Positions 1 through 5,857 of a DNA stretch of 6,097 bases are shown here, one piece after another. The stretch comes from Vicinamibacterales bacterium (GTDB taxonomy: Bacteria; Acidobacteriota; Vicinamibacteria; Vicinamibacterales; UBA8438), in the NCBI GenBank assembly GCA_030745255.1, contig JASLOY010000237.1, positions 1-6,097 on the forward strand. Direction: 5' to 3'. The notes beneath the pieces are model-generated. The model saw only the letters and a list, made by a program, of their open reading frames with translations, ran no database searches and was not told the origin of the DNA. Position numbers and translations under genes: made by a program. Numbering within the stretch: position 1 is the first letter of the stretch; every line of letters starts with the position of its first letter.

Positions 1-872
1 TCGTCGGCGCTCATCATGCTCCAGACGTTGCTGCCCCCGGAGTAGCGCCAGGAGTCGTTCTCCCACGTTTCGACCCCGAGCTCGTCGTCCTGCGGAATCG
101 TGTGAAACACCCAGCGACGTGCCCCGGTGCGCACGTCGAACCCCTGGACGTGCCCCGCCGGCCATTCCCTGAGGTCGGGGCGGTCGGTCATCGACGACCC
201 GACGACCACGACGTCCCTGACGACGACCGGGGGTGAGTCGACCGACACGTAATAGGACTCGCCGGCCACCAGTTGCGGGCTCTTGCCGCGCTCCGCTCCT
301 GGAATGCCGGTCGTCAGATCGACCTTCCCGTCGTCGCCGAACTCGGCAATCGGCGCGCCGGTCCGTGCGTCGACCGCCACCAGGTAGCCATCGCTGGTGC
401 CAATCAGAATCCGCCCGGCGGTCCCGTCGGACCAGTAGGCGACGCCGCGCGTCTGAAATCCGATGACGTTGGCCGGAGGGCCGCCTGCGTAGCTGTCAGG
501 GTCGTGCTCCCAAATGGTGCGGCCGGTCGCCGCATCCAGCGCGGCGATCTGCCCCAGCCCGGTGCTCACGAACAGCACCCCGTCGACCATCAGCGGCGTG
601 GCCTTGAACCCGGCCCGCCGCATTCGCGCGTCGTCGGGGTGCTCGGCCAGGATCCGGAGATCGGCGGTGTCCCAGCTCCAGGCGACGCGGAGCTGTTCGA
701 AGTTGCTGGCGTCGATCTGTTCGAGCGGTGAATACTTCGTGCTGGCGCTGTCGGCGCCGTAGCTGCGCCACTCGCCCGGAGCCGGGCCGGTCTGCGCAGT
801 AGAGGTGGAGGCGGAGGCCAGCAGCAGACTGGCGGCACCGATGACGGCGCCCAGCGGACGGTGCCATGTCAT
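1..872 (-). CDS. PQQ-dependent quinoprotein dehydrogenase, N-terminal part (3' end outside window)
   Basis: Probable periplasmic quinoprotein that oxidises an alcohol, sugar or similar substrate with pyrroloquinoline quinone and passes electrons to a c-type cytochrome; the substrate cannot be read from the sequence. The ATG at 872-870 opens 290 codons with no stop before the window edge. Residues 1-26 form a signal peptide (MTWHRP, a hydrophobic stretch, then STSTA/QT). The mature protein opens with the family's usual first strand (EWRSYGADSASTKYSPL, 34-50). Propeller docking motifs of the A-x-D-x-x-T-G-x-x-x-W type occur at 111-121 (ALDAATGRTIW) and 244-254 (GFDVRTGARRW), with a partial copy near 166-172. 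SGGSNVWSMMSAD at 278-290 matches the segment that in relatives reads like GANVWAPMSVD. Whole proteins of this family are usually about 600-750 residues, so under half is here. The ribosome site is weak (AGAG about 10 bases upstream). It lies 63 bases downstream of the haem-propeller gene. Family assignment is firm; substrate is unknown. Confidence 0.9.
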   Translation of the reverse strand, partial: MTWHRPLGAVIGAASLLLASASTSTAQTGPAPGEWRSYGADSASTKYSPLEQIDASNFEQLRVAWSWDTADLRILAEHPDDARMRRAGFKATPLMVDGVLFVSTGLGQIAALDAATGRTIWEHDPDSYAGGPPANVIGFQTRGVAYWSDGTAGRILIGTSDGYLVAVDARTGAPIAEFGDDGKVDLTTGIPGAERGKSPQLVAGESYYVSVDSPPVVVRDVVVVGSSMTDRPDLREWPAGHVQGFDVRTGARRWVFHTIPQDDELGVETWENDSWRYSGGSNVWSMMSAD

Positions 873-893
873 GACTGCGGCTCTCTGGTCATT

Positions 894-925
894 CCCCGCG
901 GCCGCCCCGAGGGGCGACCGCGAGG
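894..925 (-). terminator. GC-rich hairpin between haem-propeller gene and dehydrogenase gene
   Basis: Read on the minus strand, bases 925-911 pair with 908-894 in a 15-bp stem with a two-base loop (TC). Two of the pairs are G-U wobbles (923/896 and 917/902); on the plus strand those positions would be A-C mismatches, so the fold favours minus-strand RNA. It starts 10 bases after the TAA stop of the haem-propeller gene. No run of U follows (GGGG is followed by AATGACC), so it is not a canonical intrinsic terminator. It may be a weak or Rho-assisted terminator, or an element that protects the 3' end of the upstream message. Confidence 0.45.
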
Positions 926-935
926 GCACAGCCCG

Positions 936-3107
936 TTATTCCGCCAGCGGATTCGGGCGAATCTGGAATCGCACGATCTCGCTGGTCATCCCCTTCCCGC
1001 CCTCGTTGTGCCAGTTCGAGATCGTGTCGGTGCTGGCCCACACGCCACGACCCTTCCAGCCTGCGTTCGGATCGTCGATCCGCCCGTCGAGACCACGGGT
1101 GTAGAACCCGAGGGGGTACGGCACGCGCAGACGGACCATCTGCTCGCTGTCGGCCAGCAGTGCGATGAGCGCGTCCGAGGTCGTGCCGTTGGCTATCGGC
1201 ACGTTCGCGCCGAGCCCGAGTGTGTCGAACTGATCCACCCACATGTAGTAGTGGAAGTCGGCGTTGCCGGCCGCCGTCACGTTCTTCATCTGCGGACCGG
1301 GTGTCTCGTACAGCGTCCAACCCTCGGGACAGTGCTGGCCGGTGGCGGTCGGGCCGCTGGTCACCGCGCATTTGCTCCGGTCGAAGCTGGCGAGGTGCCC
1401 GCTGCCGCCGAGCGCGGTCCAAATGAGACCGTTCCGCTCTACATCGATGCCGCGCGGCCCATGGCCCCACCCCGACGCCGGCACCGCATCGGTCTCGAAC
1501 GGCGGCTCGTAGAGCTCGGCCATACAGGTCTCTGGGTCGAGCCGCAGGATCTGTCCCGGCACCGGGTCCGGATACGGCCGCGTGATCCAGATCGACCCGT
1601 CGACCGGGTTGGGGATGATGCCGTAGGCGAATCCGGCCACCCGCTTATCCTTCGTCGGGTCGACGGCCTCGTTCGGCTCGACATAGTCACCCACCTTGCC
1701 GTCGCCGTTCGTGTCGAGGATAGTCGGACACCAGCCTTGTGATGAGCGCTCGTCACCGGTCTCGTCAAACATTCTCGTATTGATCCACCCGACCACGTTG
1801 TTGTCGCCGCTGATCCAGAGCGTGTCGTCCTCGTCATCGACGAACTGCAGGTGATGGGTGGCGTAGCAGGTGTCAATCAGCACGAACTTCTGGCTGTTCG
1901 CGTCGTAGTAGGACATCTGCCGGCCACTGCGGCCGATCGGGAACCGCTGCACCGAGGGATGATCCGACTCCTGACACCACGCCGGATTCTCGCTCGGCCG
2001 GATCGACGAGGTCATCCAGACGCGATTCTTGTCGTCCATCATCGGGTTGTGCGGATTGGCTGGGCCGGTCCGAGGCATCGGCTCGGTCCCCCAGTACGGG
2101 GACGGCACCGGGTTGGCGGTCGGCGCCCCGTACTCGGGCCCGCGCCGGTCCATCGGCACCCGTGTCGGAATCTGCAATTCTACCGACTGATGGCGCACCG
2201 GGTCGGTGACGGTCAGCACGCCCATCATATCGACGCCATACACCGGGCCGTTGCCATTCAGCGCGGGATTCCGTTTGTCGGTGGCCACCTCGTCGTGGAT
2301 GAACCCCTTCAGGTTCGACCAGCCCCATTGGGTCAGCACGAGGTTGCGTTCGACCCCTTCAGGGCGCGGCGGGGCGGGTGGCACCTCGCCGGCCATGATC
2401 CGGTCGGTCCAGTCAGCGAACATCGACAACGACCGCGCCCGACCCATCCGGTTCATCCCACCGTTCATGCCGCCGCCGCTTCCGCCGATCTGCACCCGCT
2501 GATCCCAGGCGTGCAGCGTCGAGTCGTAGTCGCTCAGGTTGGGGACCTCCCGTGTCGCCTTGTTGCCCATCTGATGACAGAGCTGGCAGCCGTCTTTCAA
2601 CCGGTCTACCCAGAGCGCCTGATTTCGCATTCCGCGGTTGATGCCGTTGCCGTCGTCGCCGGTGCCCGGAAAGTCGCTGGCCGGCGGGACCTCCAGCAGC
2701 GAGTACCAGTAGTTGGCCGGATAGATCGCGGCCGCCTCCTGGGGCGTTGCCGCCGCCGTGGCGGCGATGGTCACCGCGTCCCCCGGGCTGGCGCTCTGTT
2801 TCGCCGAGTCGAGCAGCCCGTAGCCGCGCGCCCAGACCTCGTAGGCGCCGGCCGGCAGGTCCGGCACCAGAAACCGGCCCTCGTCGTCGGTGACCACGAT
2901 CTTGCGGAATGTGGTTTCCAGGTCGTCGGTCTCGGCGATGACCCAGACACCTGCCTCACCACCACTGGCGCCGGTGACCACGCCGCTGATGTCGTCGCCG
3001 GCCGCCATTGCCGGCGCCATGCCGCCGCCGTCGGCCAGCCACGCCAGCCCGGACGCCAGCGCCAATGCCGCGCCCACCGCACCGAATCGCCCCGTTGTCT
3101 TGTGCAT
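936..3107 (-). CDS. Exported carboxypeptidase-regulatory-like / mono-haem cytochrome c / virginiamycin-B-lyase-like propeller protein
   Basis: A 723-residue exported protein of unknown reaction, probably redox active. Residues 1-36 look like a signal peptide ending in APAMA/AGDD. Residues about 38-118 form a carboxypeptidase-regulatory-like beta-sandwich (SGVVTG, then DDEGRFLVPDLPAGAYEVWA at 74-93). A single CxxCH haem site is at 174-178 (CQLCH), followed by QMGNKATREVP. A Met/Gly-rich stretch lies at 208-229. From about 345 to the end are blade-like repeats (NRVWMTSSIR, DDTLWISGDN, DGSIWITRPY, NGLIWTALGG) resembling virginiamycin B lyase or NHL-type propellers. DTNGDG at 465-470 looks like a calcium-binding loop. 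Six further cysteines (378, 414, 460, 528, 580, 593) could form disulfides. The ATG is supported by GGAGGT four bases upstream; the stop is TAA. Proteins with this combination are known from acidobacterial genomes as uncharacterised; a true lyase activity is not implied. Its position just upstream of a PQQ dehydrogenase suggests electron transfer. Confidence 0.88.
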   Translation of the reverse strand: MHKTTGRFGAVGAALALASGLAWLADGGGMAPAMAAGDDISGVVTGASGGEAGVWVIAETDDLETTFRKIVVTDDEGRFLVPDLPAGAYEVWARGYGLLDSAKQSASPGDAVTIAATAAATPQEAAAIYPANYWYSLLEVPPASDFPGTGDDGNGINRGMRNQALWVDRLKDGCQLCHQMGNKATREVPNLSDYDSTLHAWDQRVQIGGSGGGMNGGMNRMGRARSLSMFADWTDRIMAGEVPPAPPRPEGVERNLVLTQWGWSNLKGFIHDEVATDKRNPALNGNGPVYGVDMMGVLTVTDPVRHQSVELQIPTRVPMDRRGPEYGAPTANPVPSPYWGTEPMPRTGPANPHNPMMDDKNRVWMTSSIRPSENPAWCQESDHPSVQRFPIGRSGRQMSYYDANSQKFVLIDTCYATHHLQFVDDEDDTLWISGDNNVVGWINTRMFDETGDERSSQGWCPTILDTNGDGKVGDYVEPNEAVDPTKDKRVAGFAYGIIPNPVDGSIWITRPYPDPVPGQILRLDPETCMAELYEPPFETDAVPASGWGHGPRGIDVERNGLIWTALGGSGHLASFDRSKCAVTSGPTATGQHCPEGWTLYETPGPQMKNVTAAGNADFHYYMWVDQFDTLGLGANVPIANGTTSDALIALLADSEQMVRLRVPYPLGFYTRGLDGRIDDPNAGWKGRGVWASTDTISNWHNEGGKGMTSEIVRFQIRPNPLAE

Positions 3108-3111
3108 CGTT

Positions 3112-3117
3112 ACCTCC
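3112..3117 (-). promoter_or_regulatory. Strong Shine-Dalgarno of the haem-propeller gene
   Basis: Minus-strand GGAGGT, separated by AACG from the ATG at 3107. It fixes the start of the 723-residue protein, and the signal peptide directly after it agrees. The rest of the 78-base gap to the hydrolase stop holds a 6-bp inverted repeat (GCGGTC at 3119-3124 with GACCGC at 3137-3142, 12-base loop) and a lone TATGAT with no good -35 partner, so I do not call a promoter. Confidence 0.8.
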
Positions 3118-3185
3118 AGCGGTCGCGCAGCCGTGTGACCGCGATTTCAGCTTCCCATCATACGCCAGTCCACGCCCGTTGGAGG

Positions 3186-4187
3186 TCACTTCCCCTTCAG
3201 GTGCTCGTCGAACCACTCGATGGCCAGACTCACCACCTGGTCGCGGTGGTCGCGATAGACGTCGTAGTGTCCGATGCCCGCGATCTCGACGTATCGCTTT
3301 GTCTTCCCGGGCATTCGCTCGTAGGCGAGCCTGGCATTGGTTTCGTTGTCGAGCAGGTCCTCATTCTCGGCGACGATAAAGAGCACCGCCGGGTCCGTGA
3401 CCCGATCGGCAAATGTGACCGGCGCATACCGCGCGAACTTCTCCCGGATCGGAGCGCCGACCAGACTGCCACGTGTGACCGAGCGCGGCTCGGGATACGC
3501 CTCGCCTCGAGCCCGCGCGGTCGCTTCGGCATGCGTCTCGCGCGCTTCGCTCTCGGTCGCGACGACCCAGCTCGAATCGAATCCGCCGACCTGGCTGACG
3601 ACCGCCTTGATGCGGGGCTCGTGCGCCGCGACGTAGAACACGTGCCCGCCCGAGTAGCTCGATCCGCGGATGCCGATGCGGTTTGTGTCAACCATTGGTT
3701 CACCGGCGGCCCAATCGATCACGTTGAACCAGTCGGCCGTTTGTTCGATGGGGTCGATATACTCCCGTACTTCCCGGACCTCGGCCGTGAAGGTCTGGTT
3801 CCGGCCCGACTCCGGGGTGATGGGTGACGGTCCGGTCAGGACGAGGCGCGCGGCGCTTTCGCCCCATCCACGGTAGTCGAACGTGATGACAAGATAGCCG
3901 GCCGTGGCCAGGTCGATTGCGTCGCGCCGGAAGCCGGCCGCGGTGCCGCCCCAGCCGTGCGCCATGATGATCGTCGGCAGCTTCTGCCCGGCGAGCGATG
4001 CCAGCGAGAACAACTCGGCGTGCAGCTGCACCCCTTCGCTGACGGGGGCGCCCGTTCGGAAGTCGATGGAGCCGGGAGCCGTGAAATCGGCCGCGCGTGG
4101 TTGCGCCCCGCTCGGACACACGCCGAGCGCCAGGGCCAGGCACACCACGACGCCGATCTGTGTGATGGCCGCGTGTTTCGTGAGCAA
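3186..4187 (-). CDS. Secreted alpha/beta hydrolase (dienelactone hydrolase / S15 peptidase-like), TTG start
   Basis: A serine hydrolase of the alpha/beta fold, substrate unknown (ester or peptide). With a TTG start at 4187-4185 it is 333 residues long and begins with a clear signal peptide ending at PSGA/QP (residue 28). HGWGG at 77-81 is the oxyanion-hole loop, and TFDYRGWGES at 102-111 is the usual strand and turn after it. The nucleophile is probably Ser177 in GSSYSGG, where the classical G-x-S-x-G has Ser in its last place. The acid is probably Asp277 (AENEDL) and the base His307 (GIGHYD). The reading frame stays open back to 4343, but that stretch is Arg-rich, overlaps hairpins and lacks a ribosome site, while AAGGAGGAGGT lies just ahead of the TTG; the next in-frame starts would cut into the signal peptide. 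The stop is TGA, 78 bases before the haem-propeller gene. It may share a transcript with the genes on both sides. Confidence 0.88.
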   Translation of the reverse strand: MLTKHAAITQIGVVVCLALALGVCPSGAQPRAADFTAPGSIDFRTGAPVSEGVQLHAELFSLASLAGQKLPTIIMAHGWGGTAAGFRRDAIDLATAGYLVITFDYRGWGESAARLVLTGPSPITPESGRNQTFTAEVREVREYIDPIEQTADWFNVIDWAAGEPMVDTNRIGIRGSSYSGGHVFYVAAHEPRIKAVVSQVGGFDSSWVVATESEARETHAEATARARGEAYPEPRSVTRGSLVGAPIREKFARYAPVTFADRVTDPAVLFIVAENEDLLDNETNARLAYERMPGKTKRYVEIAGIGHYDVYRDHRDQVVSLAIEWFDEHLKGK

Positions 4188-4192
4188 GATGC

Positions 4193-4203
4193 ACCTCCTC
4201 CTT
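4193..4203 (-). promoter_or_regulatory. Extended Shine-Dalgarno that selects the TTG start of the hydrolase
   Basis: Minus-strand AAGGAGGAGGT offers two overlapping matches to the 16S anti-SD: AAGGAGG ends nine bases before the TTG at 4187 and GGAGGT ends five bases before it. A GTG at 4194-4192 lies inside the site in another frame and leads to an Arg/His-rich product with no export signal. The strength of this site is the main reason for choosing a TTG start. Confidence 0.75.
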
Positions 4204-4275
4204 GCACTTGGCCTCGCGGTCTCGTCCCGCCCAGCCCGGTCGGGTTCATCGTCTCTGACCCGACGAAGAGCAGCC

Positions 4276-4306
4276 ATGACGGACGTCACCCACTGCAATG
4301 ACGGAC
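4276..4306. repeat. Pair of 9-base direct repeats, 22 bases apart, upstream of the hydrolase
   Basis: ATGACGGAC occurs at 4276-4284 and again at 4298-4306 on the plus strand (GTCCGTCAT on the coding strand). The start-to-start distance of 22 bases is about two helical turns, placing both copies on the same DNA face. The first copy also overlaps a small inverted repeat, TGACG-GA-CGTCA, at 4277-4288. The pair lies about 90-120 bases before the hydrolase start, where a promoter or operator would be expected, but I find no convincing -35/-10 pair beside it. An operator role is inference. Confidence 0.4.
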
Positions 4307-4317
4307 CAGTACGTGGC

Positions 4318-4339
4318 GCGACCCGAAGGTGCGGGTCGC
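4318..4339 (-). other. 8-bp perfect hairpin in the DUF1501-hydrolase gap
   Basis: GCGACCCG at 4318-4325 and CGGGTCGC at 4332-4339 are perfect inverted repeats with a six-base loop. This is the second of two stem-loops in the gap, reading in the transcribed direction; no U run follows. It may act with the larger hairpin just before it, or may simply reflect the high GC content. Confidence 0.35.
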
Positions 4340-4353
4340 CCATTGGGGGGACG

Positions 4354-4382
4354 GGCCCCGCGGCGTCGAGCGCCGCGAGGCC
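4354..4382 (-). terminator. GC-rich hairpin downstream of the DUF1501 gene
   Basis: On the minus strand, bases 4382-4371 pair with 4365-4354 in a 12-bp stem with one G-U wobble (4378/4358) and a five-base loop (CTCGA). It begins 36 bases after the TAG stop at 4421-4419. The stem is followed by CGT and six C rather than U, so it lacks the U tract of a standard intrinsic terminator. Its place between two genes separated by 231 bases makes it the best candidate for ending or attenuating the DUF1800-DUF1501 message. Confidence 0.45.
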
Positions 4383-4418
4383 AGCATAGCAGGATCGGTT
4401 CAGCCCAGCGAAGACAGA

Positions 4419-5792
4419 CTACGCGAAGATCGGTATCGTGGGGTACTCACCGTACAGTATCGGTTCCAGCTCGCCGGCGTAGCCCAACCATCCCTTCAGC
4501 ATCGTTGCGTAGACCGATCGAAAGTCGACGCGCATCTTCAGATCGCCTTGGTCGAGATCGGTCAAGCTGGGGTAGTCGAAATGGATGCCGCCCTTGACGT
4601 TCTTCCCGACCACGAACCAGGGGCCGGCCATGCCATGGTCGGTGCCATTCTGCGGCGGTCCGTTCTCCCTCACGCGACGGCCGAACTCGGTCATGATCAG
4701 TATCGCAACGTCGTCAGCCTGTCCCATGCGCTCGAGATCGTTCATGAATCCTACGACGGCGTCGCCGGTGTAGCCCAAGAGTGATGCATGCGGGCCTTCG
4801 AGGGACCCCTGATTCCTGTGGGTGTCCCACCCGCCGGTGTAGTTCACGTAGTAGACGCGGGTCTCGAGATCACCCTCGAGACAGGCCGCGACCTTCTTGA
4901 GATCGTGGGACAGAGTGGCCGCCGGCTGCCCGAACACCGTGGTCGCCATGGTGCTTTCTTCGCCGTAGTCCACCTCGCTCCCGGGTCCGCTGCTGTACGC
5001 GCTCACGGCCGCTCGGACTCTAGCCGCAACATCGGTCGCACCCGCCGAGATCTGGCGAACCATGTCGAGCATGTCGCGATTGGACAGCTTCGCCGTGGCC
5101 GGCATGAGTTCCCCGAGCACCGGCTCCTCCACCGGGGCGGCGTCCCGTTTGAACGCCTCGGCCTCGTAGAACACGACGGGGGAGTGAATCCGTCCAGTGA
5201 CCGCCAGGTTCTGCTCTCGCGAGATGTTGACGAGGAAATCGGCCTGCGTGCGTTCGGGCTGGTACTCATCGGCAAACCGGCCGAGCCAGCCATAGCCGTC
5301 GCCGAGGTGAATGTTGGGCATCGCCGACCGCATGTACTCGATACCCTTGAAGTGCGACCGGATGGCGTCTGGATAGCTGACCCCGTGGATGATGGCCACC
5401 TTCCCATCTTTGTACAACCGCTCCATCCCTGCGAACGCCGGATGAAAACCGACCTCGTCGTCGAGCCTGAGCACCTTGTCGGCTGGGATGTTCAAGCTGC
5501 GCCGGCGCCTGTAGTACTCGTCGTTCGTATAGGGCACGACGGTGTTGAGCCCATCGTTGCCGCCGAACAGCTCGATGACGACCAGCTTGCGGTTGGGATA
5601 TCTCTCCGGGCTGTTGAGTGCCCGCTGGGCGGCCAACACGAGCCCGGTGTTCTGGAAGAAGTTGGGGACACCCACCACACCGGCGGTCGCCCCGATTGCA
5701 CAAAACCCCGTGCGGAGAAAACTGCGCCGGGAGCAGGCACAGAGCGCCTGATTGTGATCCGCGTGGTCGGGGTGCGACTTCTCGTCTTTCAT
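4419..5792 (-). CDS. DUF1501 protein, Tat-exported, alkaline-phosphatase-like fold
   Basis: A 457-residue protein of family DUF1501 (PF07394), distantly related to sulfatases and alkaline phosphatases; the reaction is not established for the family. The N-terminus has a twin-arginine signal: SRRSFLRTG at 21-29, then a hydrophobic stretch to about 43. Family landmarks are VVIELFGGNDGLNTVVPY at 71-88, GWDTHRNQ at 321-328, TEFGRRVRENG at 368-378 and GTDHG at 383-387, giving candidate metal or active-site residues Asp80, Asp323, His325, Glu369, Asp385 and His386. The length is normal and no break is seen. I chose the ATG at 5792 because AAGGAG lies eight bases upstream and the Tat motif then sits in the usual place; the frame also allows a GTG at 5861 that overlaps the DUF1800 stop and would add 23 residues. 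An odd His/Cys cluster (H7, H10, H13, C18, C20) precedes the Tat arginines. It is co-oriented with DUF1800, as is common for this pair. Confidence 0.92.
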   Translation of the reverse strand: MKDEKSHPDHADHNQALCACSRRSFLRTGFCAIGATAGVVGVPNFFQNTGLVLAAQRALNSPERYPNRKLVVIELFGGNDGLNTVVPYTNDEYYRRRRSLNIPADKVLRLDDEVGFHPAFAGMERLYKDGKVAIIHGVSYPDAIRSHFKGIEYMRSAMPNIHLGDGYGWLGRFADEYQPERTQADFLVNISREQNLAVTGRIHSPVVFYEAEAFKRDAAPVEEPVLGELMPATAKLSNRDMLDMVRQISAGATDVAARVRAAVSAYSSGPGSEVDYGEESTMATTVFGQPAATLSHDLKKVAACLEGDLETRVYYVNYTGGWDTHRNQGSLEGPHASLLGYTGDAVVGFMNDLERMGQADDVAILIMTEFGRRVRENGPPQNGTDHGMAGPWFVVGKNVKGGIHFDYPSLTDLDQGDLKMRVDFRSVYATMLKGWLGYAGELEPILYGEYPTIPIFA

Positions 5793-5800
5793 CTTTGTTT

Positions 5801-5806
5801 CTCCTT
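5801..5806 (-). promoter_or_regulatory. Shine-Dalgarno that decides the DUF1501 start
   Basis: Minus-strand AAGGAG, eight bases before the ATG at 5792. It favours that ATG over the GTG at 5861-5859, which overlaps the DUF1800 stop (GTGA) and could only be used through translational coupling. Confidence 0.7.
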
Positions 5807-5857
5807 GCTCATTCGAACTGACCCCGGTTCCGTTGTGTGCGGTCGAAGTAGAGCGCG

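Noticed and set aside
496..867. 123-codon minus-strand frame near the dehydrogenase start
   Set aside because: It is in a different frame from the ATG at 872. The frame from 872 gives a signal peptide and the quinoprotein motifs, while this one gives Arg-rich sequence.
861..1742. 293-codon open frame on the plus strand
   Set aside because: Antisense to the C-terminal part of the haem-propeller gene, crosses the hairpin at 894-925, and has no recognisable motif.
3119..3160. Possible promoter or hairpin regulator before the haem-propeller gene
   Set aside because: A TATGAT on the minus strand has no acceptable -35 at 16-18 bases, and the 6-bp inverted repeat has a 12-base loop. Both are within what chance gives.
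1851..3827. 658-codon open frame on the plus strand
   Set aside because: It runs antisense across the haem-propeller gene, the intergenic gap and part of the hydrolase. The product is rich in Arg, His, Val and Pro with no recognisable domain or export signal. It is a GC-driven shadow.
4188..4343. 52-residue N-terminal extension of the hydrolase
   Set aside because: Arg-rich, covers the 4318-4339 hairpin and the direct repeats, would bury the signal peptide, and has no ribosome site, whereas a strong SD precedes the TTG at 4187.
4298..4784. Plus-strand small open frames in and beyond the DUF1501-hydrolase gap
   Set aside because: They extend antisense into DUF1501, have Arg-rich low-quality products and no good SD. 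No small gene is supported in this gap.
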